A DNA stretch of 56,386 nucleotides from an uncultured Duncaniella sp. (GCA_910587515.1 CAJULW010000025.1:1-56386), one strand, 5' to 3'. Counted from the stretch's first letter, positions 1 through 8,586 are shown. Made by a program: numbers and translations. Notes: a model not told the origin generated them from the sequence alone.

Positions 1-66
1 AGCGGACTCGAACCGCTCACCTCGACACTGCCAGTGTCGCGCTCTAGCCAGATGAGCTAATACCCC
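1..66 (-). tRNA. tRNA-Ala (anticodon GGC), 3' end cut off by window edge
   Basis: Read on the minus strand the sequence starts GGGGTAT at position 66. It then folds as a D-arm (GCTC/GAGC), an anticodon stem CGACA/TGTCG around the loop CTGGCAG (anticodon GGC, alanine) and a T-arm AGCGG-TTCGAGT-CCGCT. The 3' acceptor strand and CCA lie beyond position 1, so the gene is partial. The T-loop TTCGAGT and the positions T8-A9 are canonical. Confidence 0.9.
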
Positions 67-151
67 GTCTTTTATTGAGGCTACAGCCTTTTTGCTGCGC
101 AAAGGTAGGTGTTATTTTTGTGTTGTGCAAGGTTTCAGCCGAATTTTTTAG

Positions 152-159
152 TAATTTTG
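152..159 (+). promoter_or_regulatory. -7 element of rlmN promoter
   Basis: TAATTTTG matches the Bacteroidota -7 consensus TAnnTTTG and lies 78 bases before the rlmN start. No TTG sits at the ideal -33 distance (the nearest, at 123-125, is 26 bases away), so the upstream half is weak. Confidence 0.5.
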
Positions 160-237
160 CGCTTGCTGGCGGGATAGGTGTTTTTCGGCCGGTTTTGATT
201 CGGAAATTGCGTATGCAACTTAAAAAAACGTATCGTT

Positions 238-1314
238 ATGGATAGAAAAGATGTTGTCCGGAAGCCTTTGATAGGCATGACTTTGACTGAACTTGAGGCT
301 TTGGTGACCGAGGCCGGGCTGAGGAGGTTCGCGGCCAAGCAGATAGCGCGTAGGCTATATGTGGGTCGCGTCAGCGACATCGACGATGTGACGGAGCTTC
401 CGAAGGGGGCTCGCGAGTGGCTCGGGGAGCGTTACTGTGTCGGTCTGCAGTCTCCGGTGAGGGAGTCGCGTTCGACGGACGGTACGGTCAAATATCTTTT
501 CGCTACCAGGGGCGACGGTTTTGATTTTCTTTCTGGAGGCCACGGTGGACGTGACGTAGAGGCTGTATATATCCCTGACAAGGAGAGGGCGACGCTCTGC
601 GTGTCGTCGCAGGCCGGATGCCGCATGGGCTGTCGTTTCTGTATGACGGGACGGCAGGGTTTCCATGGCGACCTTACCGCGGCTGGAATCATAAATCAGG
701 TGTTGGCTATCCCCGAGAGCGCGAAACTTACGAATATCGTGTTTATGGGAATGGGGGAGCCGATGGATAATGTAGAAGAGGTGTTGAAGGCGGTGGAAGT
801 GTTGACCGCTCCCTGGGGGCTTGCGTGGAGTCCGAAACGCATCACTGTGTCGAGCATAGGTAAATTGGACGGGCTGCGTAGATTGCTCGACGAGACTAAA
901 GTGCATGTGGCTATAAGTGTTCATACACCGTTCGGTGACGAGCGCGAGAAATTGATGCCTGTGGAGAAGGCGTTTCCGGTGGCTGAGGTGATGAAACTGA
1001 TGAGAGGTTATGATTTCGCGCATCAGCGCAGGCTGTCGGCCGAGTATATAATGTGGGACGGGGTCAACGATGATATCCGCCATGCCGATGCGTTGGCCAG
1101 GCTGCTGCGTGGAGTCGATTGCCGTGTGAATCTTATCCGTTTTCATGCTATTCCGGATTTCGCTTATAAAAGTGCGAAGTCTGATGTGATGGAACGTTTC
1201 CGTGACCGACTGAACAGTCTTGGGATCACGGCTACCATAAGGGCGTCGCGCGGTGAGGATATAGAGGCGGCTTGCGGAATGCTCAGCGGTGAGGGCGCTG
1301 ATGTCCGTTCATAA
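238..1314 (+). CDS. rlmN: RlmN: dual-specificity 23S rRNA A2503 / tRNA A37 C2-methyltransferase
   Basis: This 358-residue protein is a radical SAM enzyme that makes 2-methyladenosine in 23S rRNA (A2503) and in some tRNAs, which helps translational fidelity. The radical-SAM cluster motif CxxxCxxC is visible as C128-x3-C132-x2-C135 within a GCRMGCRFCMTG context. The two further cysteines used for methyl transfer are C121, ahead of the cluster, and C346 in the C-terminal EAACGM segment. The GMGEPMDN and AISVH motifs typical of RlmN are also present. A short glycine-rich stretch (about residues 92-106) just before VEAVYIP looks like a small insertion. The ATG at 238 gives the normal family length. 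The last 6 bases overlap the convergent HTH gene. Confidence 0.95.
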   Translation: MDRKDVVRKPLIGMTLTELEALVTEAGLRRFAAKQIARRLYVGRVSDIDDVTELPKGAREWLGERYCVGLQSPVRESRSTDGTVKYLFATRGDGFDFLSGGHGGRDVEAVYIPDKERATLCVSSQAGCRMGCRFCMTGRQGFHGDLTAAGIINQVLAIPESAKLTNIVFMGMGEPMDNVEEVLKAVEVLTAPWGLAWSPKRITVSSIGKLDGLRRLLDETKVHVAISVHTPFGDEREKLMPVEKAFPVAEVMKLMRGYDFAHQRRLSAEYIMWDGVNDDIRHADALARLLRGVDCRVNLIRFHAIPDFAYKSAKSDVMERFRDRLNSLGITATIRASRGEDIEAACGMLSGEGADVRS

Positions 1315-1521
1315 GCTCAGGCGAGAGGTGTATGGTTCGAAGAAGTTGCGGTTCATTGCGCGCGAGATGCGGTATAGCAGCTCTGCGTCAATGCTGTGCC
1401 GGTTAAATATCTTGTAGATGTTGGTGCGGTTGCATCCGAGTTCCTTCGACAGCCACACCACGGATTTTTGCTGTGTTTTAAGTTCGTCCTTGATGAGCTT
1501 GCCAATAAAGATAGTCGTCAT
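1309..1521 (-). CDS. small helix-turn-helix protein (XRE-like)
   Basis: This 70-residue protein has a compact helix-turn-helix core: the segment VVWLSKELGCNRTNIYKIF reads as two helices joined by a G-C-N turn, the pattern of an XRE/Cro-type DNA-binding domain. The preceding KLIKDELKTQQKS and following DAELLYRISRAM fit the flanking helices. There is no extra domain, so it probably acts as a small repressor-like DNA-binding protein, but its target is unknown. It converges on rlmN and overlaps its last 6 bases. I see no clear -7 element upstream of its start. Confidence 0.7.
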   Translation of the reverse strand: MTTIFIGKLIKDELKTQQKSVVWLSKELGCNRTNIYKIFNRHSIDAELLYRISRAMNRNFFEPYTSRLSL

Positions 1522-1633
1522 GTAGAAAAAAATTGTGTGTGATGTTAGGGTTTGTATTTGTCATAGAGTCAGGATCCTTATATTCGTGGCCGGTGTAATA
1601 TGTCAAGTTATAGGCCTGAGATCGATGGGTCAT

Positions 1634-1873
1634 AAAGAAAAATAGGGCTGAACCCAAGGTTTCCTATATGTGCTCCCCGTCTGAGGCACCGCCAAGCGCC
1701 TTTACCCACGGAACAAGTAGGATGAGTCCAGCCCGTATTTCGAGCATATAAACTATCTTGTCGCTTGTTCCCCGCGGACTGAAGATTTTGGCGGTTTCCA
1801 GACAGAGGGAACGTCAATCCGCCCGTACTCGCCCGAGACTGGTGTCCCGGAGTGATGCTTAATGAGCGGTTAA
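1634..1873 (-). ncRNA. candidate structured ncRNA of about 240 nt, family not recognised
   Basis: No convincing protein lies here, but on the minus strand there is a full transcription unit. A -33/-7 promoter (1879-1909) starts it, and a U-rich run (1631-1644) ends it directly after an 11-bp stem. That stem pairs GGGCTGGACTC (1734-1724) with GGGTTCAGCCC (1655-1645). An 8-bp helix pairs GGAACAAG (1771-1764) with CTTGTTCC (1717-1710). The two helices interleave, so they form a pseudoknot or two alternative folds. Size and promoter would suit a 6S-like RNA. I could not match 6S, SRP, tmRNA or RNase P core motifs. The ends are estimated from the promoter and the U-run. Confidence 0.55.
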
Positions 1874-1878
1874 CGACG

Positions 1879-1909
1879 CAAAGTTAATGAGGATTTTCAG
1901 ATTTTTCAA
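1879..1909 (-). promoter_or_regulatory. promoter of the candidate ncRNA
   Basis: On the minus strand, TTG (1909-1907) is followed after 20 bases by TAACTTTG (1886-1879). This is a near-perfect Bacteroidota -33/-7 pair. It points away from pckA and into the structured region, with a start site expected near 1873. Confidence 0.7.
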
Positions 1910-1973
1910 TCGAAGTGTCGCAAAAAAGGAACTTTCAATTATTAAAAATAATTAAAAAAGCCATCAGGGCTTT

Positions 1974-2055
1974 ATGGCCGGTGAACATATAACGGTGTGA
2001 ATAGGTTGTAGGTTATGGGAGTGTCGGCTGTGTCGCGTCCTCTTGCACCGGCCAT
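1974..2055. repeat. 10-bp inverted repeat ATGGCCGGTG / CACCGGCCAT
   Basis: ATGGCCGGTG at 1974-1983 is mirrored by CACCGGCCAT at 2046-2055 with 62 bases between them. The 9-base core TGGCCGGTG occurs once more near 1588. This could be a long-range hairpin in the 5' region of pckA or the other end of the ncRNA region; its function is unknown. Confidence 0.4.
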
Positions 2056-2144
2056 TATTTAAGGTGTGATTCACAAGATTATTTAAAAATTATTAATAGA
2101 GAAAAATTTCTTTAATACCCCGTTCCTATACCGAAAAAAGTCAG

Positions 2145-2152
2145 TAACTTTG
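2145..2152 (+). promoter_or_regulatory. -7 element of pckA promoter
   Basis: TAACTTTG matches TAnnTTTG and would start a leader of about 80 bases ahead of pckA. The -33 region has no clean TTG. Confidence 0.55.
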
Positions 2153-2240
2153 CAGTCGGATAAGAAGAACCTGAGGTTTCAAAGATTTTTAGGAAATAAT
2201 AATATCGTATCAATAATATCAAACAACTCTCTAAAAGACA

Positions 2241-3845
2241 ATGAGTACAATTGATTTATCCCAGTACGGCATCACCGGAGCACAGGTGATCCACAACCCC
2301 AGCTATGACCAGCTTTTCATCGACGAGACCAAACCTGAGCTTCAGGGCTATGAGAAGGGTCAGGAGACAGAGCTCGGTGCAGTCAACGTGATGACCGGTA
2401 TCTATACCGGCCGTTCTCCCAAAGATAAATTCTTTGTGAAAGACGAAACCAGCGCTAACTCTATCTGGTGGACCAGCGAGGAATATAAGAACGACAACAA
2501 GGCTATCACTCCCGAGGCTTGGAAGGCTCTTAAGGCCATCGCCGACAAGGAGCTTTCAGACAAGACTCTTTATGTTGTCGACGCATTCTGCGGAACCAAC
2601 CCCGATACACGTCTGGCTGTGCGCTTCGTGATGGAAGTGGCATGGCAGGCTCATTTCGTGACCAATATGTTCATCCGTCCCACCGAGGAGGAATTGAATA
2701 GCTTCAAGCCTGATTTCGTTGTACTTAACGCATCAAAGGCTAAAGTTGAAAACTGGCAGGAACTTGGCATCAACTCAGAGACATGTGTGGCTTTCAACCT
2801 CACCGAGCGTATGCAGCTTATCATCAACACATGGTATGGCGGTGAGATGAAGAAGGGCATGTTCTCAATCATGAACTACTATAACCCGCTTCGCGGCATC
2901 GCTTCGATGCACTGTTCGGCCAACACTGACAAGCAGGGCGAGAACACGGCAATCTTCTTCGGTCTTTCAGGCACAGGAAAGACTACGCTTTCGACCGATC
3001 CAAAACGTCTGCTCATCGGTGATGACGAACACGGATGGGACGACAACGGTGTGTTCAACTATGAGGGCGGTTGCTATGCCAAGGTCATCAACCTCGACAA
3101 AGAGAGCGAGCCTGATATCTTCAATGCTATCACTCGTGACGCCCTTCTCGAAAACGTTACAGTTGACAAGGACGGCAAGATCGATTTCACTGACAAGAGC
3201 GTTACCGAGAATACCCGTGTAAGCTATCCGATCAACCATATCAAGAATATCATCGTTCCCTCTCGCGGTCCTGCCGCAAAGAACGTTATCTTCCTGTCGG
3301 CTGACGCATTCGGTGTGCTTCCTCCCGTGTCTGTGCTGACTCCGGAGCAGACTAAATACTACTTCCTGTCAGGATTCACCAGCAAACTCGCCGGAACAGA
3401 GCGCGGTATCACCGAGCCTACCCCCACATTCTCGGCATGTTTCGGTGCTGCGTTCCTTTCGCTTCACCCCACCAAATATGCTGAAGAACTCGTTAAGCGT
3501 ATGGAAAAGAGCGGAGCCAAGGCTTATCTCGTGAACACTGGCTGGAACGGTTCAGGCAAGCGTATCTCCATCAAGGATACACGTGGCATCATCGACGCTA
3601 TCCTTGACGGCTCTATACTGTCAGCTCCTACTAAGCAGCTTCCGATTTTTGATTTCACTATTCCTACCGAACTTCCCGGTGTCGATCCTAAGATCCTTGA
3701 TCCGCGCGACACTTACGCAAATCCGGAGGAATGGACTGTCAAGGCCGACAAGCTTGCCGAGATGTTTATCAACAACTTCAAGAAATTCGAGGGTCACGAA
3801 GCCGGCCGCGCACTTGTGGCAGCAGGTCCCCAGGTTGAGAAGTAA
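2241..3845 (+). CDS. pckA: phosphoenolpyruvate carboxykinase (ATP)
   Basis: This 534-residue cytosolic enzyme interconverts oxaloacetate + ATP and phosphoenolpyruvate + CO2 + ADP. In gut Bacteroidota it often runs in the CO2-fixing direction, feeding the succinate/propionate pathway together with malate dehydrogenase (also in this window). The nucleotide loop GLSGTGKT is at residues 241-248 and the metal-binding second motif IGDDEHGWDD at 259-268. The GRSP substrate motif (around R58) is present. Length is normal for the ATP-dependent family. Codon use is strongly biased to C/G-ending codons compared with its neighbours, as expected for a highly expressed gene. It is monocistronic: its own -7 element lies upstream and a strong terminator follows. 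Confidence 0.97.
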   Translation: MSTIDLSQYGITGAQVIHNPSYDQLFIDETKPELQGYEKGQETELGAVNVMTGIYTGRSPKDKFFVKDETSANSIWWTSEEYKNDNKAITPEAWKALKAIADKELSDKTLYVVDAFCGTNPDTRLAVRFVMEVAWQAHFVTNMFIRPTEEELNSFKPDFVVLNASKAKVENWQELGINSETCVAFNLTERMQLIINTWYGGEMKKGMFSIMNYYNPLRGIASMHCSANTDKQGENTAIFFGLSGTGKTTLSTDPKRLLIGDDEHGWDDNGVFNYEGGCYAKVINLDKESEPDIFNAITRDALLENVTVDKDGKIDFTDKSVTENTRVSYPINHIKNIIVPSRGPAAKNVIFLSADAFGVLPPVSVLTPEQTKYYFLSGFTSKLAGTERGITEPTPTFSACFGAAFLSLHPTKYAEELVKRMEKSGAKAYLVNTGWNGSGKRISIKDTRGIIDAILDGSILSAPTKQLPIFDFTIPTELPGVDPKILDPRDTYANPEEWTVKADKLAEMFINNFKKFEGHEAGRALVAAGPQVEK

Positions 3846-3871
3846 GATCTATTTTTAGAATAAAATGAGGG

Positions 3872-3905
3872 TGCCCGCCGATATTGTTTCGGTGGGCATT
3901 TTTTA
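3872..3905 (+). terminator. rho-independent terminator of pckA
   Basis: The stem TGCCCGCCGA / TCGGTGGGCA with a short loop is followed by a run of six T. Confidence 0.85.
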
Positions 3906-3989
3906 TATGGATTGATTTCGTGAGCCGATAAAATACAAGGTGCAAGGCTTTGAGGATGGTTTTGATGCGGTTGATATCTGAATTCTTCG

Positions 3990-3997
3990 TATTTTTG
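3990..3997 (+). promoter_or_regulatory. -7 element before the rhamnosidase gene
   Basis: TATTTTTG fits TAnnTTTG 26 bases before the start codon. A TTG at 3971-3973 gives a slightly short 16-base spacer. Confidence 0.45.
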
Positions 3998-4022
3998 TAG
4001 GGAATATATTGATTTTTATGCC

Positions 4023-7000
4023 ATGAAAAGACTGTCTGCCATAGTTTCTTTATTGTTGTTGTGTATTTCTGTCCGAGCCGCGGTGGATGTTTCCGGATTG
4101 CGTACCGAAAATCTTGAGAATCCTCTCGGGCTTGATTGTATTGCCCCGAATTTTTCATGGCTTATCGGATCGGACGGTCGGGATGTCCGTCAGGAGTCAT
4201 ATCATATACTCGTCGCTTCGAGTGTGGGACTCTTGTCGGAGAACAAGGGAGATCTGTGGGATTCCGGGGTGGTCGATTCGCAGAGGCAACTGTGGGTCAA
4301 GTATGAAGGTAAGGCTCTGCGCAGCAATCAACGTGCGTGGTGGAAAGTAAAAGTGGTCACTTCGGCCGGAACCTCTGCATGGAGCAAGCCGGCTTTGTTC
4401 GGTATAGGGCTTACGGGTGAGACCCGTTGGGGTGGCAGATGGATAGGACTTGAAAGACTCATGCCGGGTGAGGAGCGCGGTTTGCATACGCGTCTCGCGG
4501 CAAGGTATTTGCGCAAGGAGTTCGAATTGCAGCGGAAGGATATTAAAAGGGCTACGGCTTACGTTGCCGGTATGGGGCTTTACCGTCTGTATATCAACGG
4601 TCGTGAGATCGGTGCGGATGATATGATGAAGCCTATGCCCTCTGACTATAGAAAGAGCATCTATTATAATGCGTATGACGTTACTGGTTTATTGAAGCCT
4701 CGTACGGTTGTCGGTGTGGTGTGCGGTAACGGCCGTTATTTTCCGGCCCGTCAGAACAAGCCTTACAAGATGCCGGTGTTCGGGCTGCCGAAATGCCGTC
4801 TGAACATAATAGTGGAGTATGATGATGGAAGTACACAGAAACTTGTCACTGATGAGAGTTGGCGTGTCACGGCTTCCGGTCCTATAAGAGCCAATAATGA
4901 TTACGACGGTGAGGTCTACGACGCGCGTATGGAACTTGACGGTTGGGCCGAGGTTGGATTTGATGATTCGAAGTGGATGAAGGCGGAACGTACGGATATT
5001 CCTACAGGCACGCTGCGCGGACAGATGAGTCCTCCCATGAGGGTTTTGGGCAAGGCTAAGCCGGTGGATGTGTCAGATGTCGGAGGGGGCCGCGTGGTGG
5101 TCGATTTCGGGGAGAATATGGCCGGATGGGTGCGCTTTTTCCCTACAGGCGCGGCCGGTGACACGGTGCGTATCCGTTATGCGGAGAAGGTCAATCCCGA
5201 CGGTTCGCTCTATACGGCCAATCTTCGCGACGCGCGTTCTGAGGATGTATATGTGTGTCGTGGAGGAGAACATAAGGCATGGAGTCCTTCGTTCGTTTAT
5301 CACGGCTTCCGTTATGTCGAGATCAGTGGTCGATGTGCTGTGGATATCAACAGTCTGGAGGCATTGAAGGTTAGCGACGCTATGGATGTGACCGGAAGTT
5401 TCGAATGTTCGGACACGATATTGAATAAGGTCGTGGCGAACGCTTTCCGTGGGATAATGGCTAATTACAAGGGTGTTCCGGTGGACTGCCCGCAACGCAA
5501 CGAGCGGCAGCCGTGGCTCGGAGACCGCACTGTGGGTGCGCTCGGAGAGAGTTATCTTTTCGGCAACGAGCGTTTCTATAGCAAGTGGATGCGCGATATG
5601 CGTGATTCGCAAAGAGAGGATGGATGTATTCCGGATGTGGTTCCGACATATTTTAATTATTATACGGACGATGTCACATGGCCGGCGGCGTTTCCGTTTA
5701 TCTGCGATATGCTCCGTCGTCAGTATGCCAACCGTCAGGTTATCATCGACAGTTATCCGGCTCTTGCGAAATGGATGCGACATATACTTTCGGAGTATTC
5801 GCGTGACGGGATAGTGAGCAAGGACAAATATGCTGATTGGTGTGTACCACCGGAGAGGCTTGAACTTATCCATAGCGCGGATCCTGCCAGAAAGACTGAC
5901 GGAGCTTTGATCGCTACGGCCTATACCGTAGAGTGTCTGCGCCTTCTTGTCGAATTCGCTGAAATGATGGGCCTAAAGGAGGATGCGTCCGAATGGCGGA
6001 AGTTCAGGGCAGAATCTATGGCGGCTTTCAACAGGAGATATCTGACATGCCGTAGAGGGACGTCGCCTGTTCCGGGACATCCGCTTTATCCCGACAGTGT
6101 GTTTTACGGAAACAATACGGCTACGGCCAATCTTCTGCCTATGGCTTTCGGGATCGTGCCTGACAGCCTGAGGGAAGAGGTGGCCAAGAATGTAGTGACG
6201 AATATCATAACTCTTAATAACGGACATGTGCCTTGCGGTGTGATAGGAATATCGTGGCTTTTGCGGGGATTGTCTGACAACGGCTTTTCGGATGTGGCAT
6301 ATCTTATCGCGACTAACAAGAGTTATCCATCATGGGGATATATGGTTGAAAACGGGGCTACGACGATCTGGGAACTGTGGAACGGGGACAAGGCGTCGCC
6401 AGCGATGAACAGTGGCAACCATGTGATGCTTTTAGGCGATCTTTTGACGTGGTGTTTCGAGCGTCTCGGAGGGATCGCTCCCGGCAGCGATGGGTTCGAA
6501 AAGATCGTGATGCGTCCCGAGTTCGGCATACAGGACTGTTCATGGGTCAATGCGAGCCATGACACGCCTTACGGTCGGGTGTCGAGCCGTTGGCGCAAGA
6601 CTCTGCAACGTCTTGAATGGGATGTGGAAATACCGTGTAACACGACTGCCGAACTTTATATGCCTGACGGTCGCTTGGAGCGTGTGGGGTCGGGCAAATA
6701 TCATTTCACGTCGGAGATTCCCGCTCGCGACCGGAGTATAGTCGAAGACGGGTTTCTTTATGAACAGGCAAGTTTCCCGCAGTGTCATGCTTCGACAATA
6801 GTGGAGACGAAAGATGGAGATCTTGTGGCAGCTTATTTCGGTGGTACGTACGAACGCCATCCGGATGTGTGTATATGGGTGAGCCGCAAAGCCAAGGGGG
6901 GTGATCGTTGGGAGGCTCCGGTGCTTGCGGGTGACGGTGTGTTTGCAGAGGGTAGCCGCGACGCACTGATAGCGGGTGTCGACAGCGCAACGACGGATGC

Positions 7001-7835
7001 CTGTGTCGGCCCCGTCAAGAGTTTCGACGGTCGCGTTGCTGGGTTGAAACGAAAGGCGTGTTGGAATCCGGTATTGATGGAAATGCCCGACGGGGAGTTG
7101 TGGTTGTTCTATAAAGTCGGTACGCGTGTGGCCGATTGGACGGGATGGCTCGTCAAATCAAATGACGGTGGCCGTACGTGGGGCGTTCGTGAGCCGCTTC
7201 CACATGGTTTTCTGGGCCCTGTCAAAAATAAGCCGGAGATTGTCGACGGGCGTCTGATATGTGCTTCAAGCACGGAGAGTGGTGGATGGAAATTGCATTT
7301 CGAGATTCTTGATTTGCACACCGGTGAATGGAAATATATCGGTCCCGTGGCCGCGGAGAAAGCGCCTCGTACGGAGAATCCATCTGATGTAAAGCCGATA
7401 GACTGCATACAGCCTTCTATTCTTAGGCTTTCGGACGGTAGGCTTAAAGTGTTGTGCCGTACCCGCAACGGACGGTTGGCGGAGTCGGTCAGTGTGGATG
7501 GCGGGAATACGTGGAGCGATGTGAGGCTTACGGATATTCCCAATAATCAGTCGGGTACTGACGCTGTGACTTTGCGCGACGGCCGTCATGTTTTGATATA
7601 TAATGATTTCTCGACTTTGACGGGTACAAAAAAAGGGCCGCGCACACCTTTGAGCATAGCTGTCAGCGATGACGGTGAGGAGTGGCGGCGTGTGTTGACG
7701 CTTGAGGATTCACCGATAAGCCAATATTCCTATCCAGCAATCATCCAGGGACGCGACGGCAGTCTGCATTGTGTCTATACCTGGAGGAGGCAGAGAGTGG
7801 CTTATAAGAAGTTGAATTTGGATAATGTGAAATAG
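4023..7835 (+). CDS. secreted alpha-L-rhamnosidase (GH78) fused to a BNR/sialidase-fold C-terminal domain
   Basis: This 1270-residue exported protein has a signal peptide at residues 1-19. Residues about 25-455 are the beta-sandwich domains that precede a bacterial GH78 catalytic module. About 460-800 is the (alpha/alpha)6 barrel, with the catalytic-region motif DCPQRNERQPWLGD at 488-501 and a second acidic motif ENGATTIWELWNG near 776-788. About 800-890 is the GH78 C-terminal beta domain. From about 910 a second module begins with HASTIVETKDGDL and carries Asp-box repeats (SNDGGRTW at 1046-1053, then SVDGGNTW), typical of BNR propellers. GH78 removes terminal alpha-L-rhamnose from pectin, plant glycosides or bacterial glycans. 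The substrate of the propeller is unknown, and 'sialidase' should not be assumed. The gene stands alone, with no SusCD pair next to it. Confidence 0.9.
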   Translation: MKRLSAIVSLLLLCISVRAAVDVSGLRTENLENPLGLDCIAPNFSWLIGSDGRDVRQESYHILVASSVGLLSENKGDLWDSGVVDSQRQLWVKYEGKALRSNQRAWWKVKVVTSAGTSAWSKPALFGIGLTGETRWGGRWIGLERLMPGEERGLHTRLAARYLRKEFELQRKDIKRATAYVAGMGLYRLYINGREIGADDMMKPMPSDYRKSIYYNAYDVTGLLKPRTVVGVVCGNGRYFPARQNKPYKMPVFGLPKCRLNIIVEYDDGSTQKLVTDESWRVTASGPIRANNDYDGEVYDARMELDGWAEVGFDDSKWMKAERTDIPTGTLRGQMSPPMRVLGKAKPVDVSDVGGGRVVVDFGENMAGWVRFFPTGAAGDTVRIRYAEKVNPDGSLYTANLRDARSEDVYVCRGGEHKAWSPSFVYHGFRYVEISGRCAVDINSLEALKVSDAMDVTGSFECSDTILNKVVANAFRGIMANYKGVPVDCPQRNERQPWLGDRTVGALGESYLFGNERFYSKWMRDMRDSQREDGCIPDVVPTYFNYYTDDVTWPAAFPFICDMLRRQYANRQVIIDSYPALAKWMRHILSEYSRDGIVSKDKYADWCVPPERLELIHSADPARKTDGALIATAYTVECLRLLVEFAEMMGLKEDASEWRKFRAESMAAFNRRYLTCRRGTSPVPGHPLYPDSVFYGNNTATANLLPMAFGIVPDSLREEVAKNVVTNIITLNNGHVPCGVIGISWLLRGLSDNGFSDVAYLIATNKSYPSWGYMVENGATTIWELWNGDKASPAMNSGNHVMLLGDLLTWCFERLGGIAPGSDGFEKIVMRPEFGIQDCSWVNASHDTPYGRVSSRWRKTLQRLEWDVEIPCNTTAELYMPDGRLERVGSGKYHFTSEIPARDRSIVEDGFLYEQASFPQCHASTIVETKDGDLVAAYFGGTYERHPDVCIWVSRKAKGGDRWEAPVLAGDGVFAEGSRDALIAGVDSATTDACVGPVKSFDGRVAGLKRKACWNPVLMEMPDGELWLFYKVGTRVADWTGWLVKSNDGGRTWGVREPLPHGFLGPVKNKPEIVDGRLICASSTESGGWKLHFEILDLHTGEWKYIGPVAAEKAPRTENPSDVKPIDCIQPSILRLSDGRLKVLCRTRNGRLAESVSVDGGNTWSDVRLTDIPNNQSGTDAVTLRDGRHVLIYNDFSTLTGTKKGPRTPLSIAVSDDGEEWRRVLTLEDSPISQYSYPAIIQGRDGSLHCVYTWRRQRVAYKKLNLDNVK

Positions 7836-7867
7836 ATCCGGTGTTTTTAAGTCAAAGACATACAAGG

Positions 7868-7896
7868 ACAACGGGCCGATGTGACCGGCCCGTTGT
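7868..7896. terminator. hairpin between convergent genes
   Basis: ACAACGGGCCG and CGGCCCGTTGT form an 11-bp perfect stem between the rhamnosidase gene and the convergent thioredoxin gene. It probably ends transcription from one or both sides, although the flanking T-run is poor. Confidence 0.6.
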
Positions 7897-7925
7897 ATTG
7901 GAGATGAGTCTGAAAAAACTTCGCT

Positions 7926-8360
7926 TTATTTGATTTTTTGTGACAGGAAGGCGCGGAATTGATTTTTTTCCATAAATCCGACGGTCGATGTGATTGTGCC
8001 GTCGGGCATGAGTATACTTATCTGCGGTATTGACGAGACTTCGAATTGGCTGGCGGTTTTGGGAGAGTTGTCGACGTTGACCGACAGGAATATCGCTTTG
8101 CCTTCGTATTCTTTGGCTACTTCATCGAATATCGGGGCGAAACGACGACATGGGCCGCACCACGGTGCGTTAAAGTCGATGACCACAGGTATGTTTTCGT
8201 CGGGGGTGATTTTTGTGTCACCGGTGTGTTCGGCCACTGCGCCAGTGTTAAGTTCTTTGGCCGGGACGTTCTGTCGGTTTTCGGATTTGTCGCTGTTTGA
8301 GGAGCAAGAAGCGAGTGCTGCACAGATTATTGTGGCTATTGTCAAGTTGCGTAATGTCAT
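7926..8360 (-). CDS. thioredoxin-like lipoprotein
   Basis: This is a 144-residue periplasm-facing thiol-disulfide protein. The start was chosen at 8360 because it gives a lipoprotein signal (MTLRNLTIATII... with lipobox LASC). The frame stays open 48 codons further upstream, but that stretch does not resemble a signal peptide. The thioredoxin active site WCGPC and the cis-proline motif SSIPQ are present, and the remaining strands (AIFLSVNVDNSP, ISILMPDG) follow the fold. A short linker rich in S, N, D and E separates the lipid anchor from the domain. It probably reduces or isomerises disulfides in envelope proteins; its partner is unknown. The gene converges on the rhamnosidase gene and lies downstream of mdh on the same strand, but a terminator separates them. 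Confidence 0.85.
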   Translation of the reverse strand: MTLRNLTIATIICAALASCSSNSDKSENRQNVPAKELNTGAVAEHTGDTKITPDENIPVVIDFNAPWCGPCRRFAPIFDEVAKEYEGKAIFLSVNVDNSPKTASQFEVSSIPQISILMPDGTITSTVGFMEKNQFRAFLSQKIK

Positions 8361-8525
8361 TGTTTTTGTGAGCTTAAAATTATGGGTGGTCAGATCGTGC
8401 GCGGTCTGCCCGTGATATATAAGGAACGTTTTGAAATGTAGGTGTATTATATATATAAAGTAAATATCCGGGGACTGGTTTATTTGGATGAGCCAAAAAC
8501 TCATTCATGGTGTGGAAATGATTTG

Positions 8526-8586
8526 AAAAACCCGCATTTTCCTGCCGGTTGGATGAGGATGATGTCCGGTTGGATAAATGCGGGTT
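8526..8586 (-). terminator. terminator of mdh
   Basis: On the minus strand AACCCGCATTT and AAATGCGGGTT pair over an inner segment and are followed by a T-run (plus-strand GAAAAA at 8525-8530). The loop contains the decamer ATCCAACCGG twice. A smaller hairpin, AGGCC-GTA-GGCCT, lies between this and the gene end. Confidence 0.7.

Noticed and set aside
355..1146. Long minus-strand open frame opposite rlmN
   Set aside because: It is the shadow of rlmN; similar antisense frames occur opposite most genes here because of the codon bias.
1608..1817. 69-codon minus-strand frame inside the candidate ncRNA
   Set aside because: It spans the paired stems and has no ribosome-binding context or family similarity; the RNA reading explains the region better.
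1634..1873. tmRNA, RNase P RNA or SRP RNA in the 1.6-1.9 kb region
   Set aside because: There is no tRNA-like end or tag frame, no GAGGAAAGTC core and no GGAA-tetraloop domain IV, so none of these names was used.
6720..7835. True sialidase activity of the rhamnosidase C-terminus
   Set aside because: Asp-box repeats show only the propeller fold; the arginine triad of sialidases could not be identified by reading.
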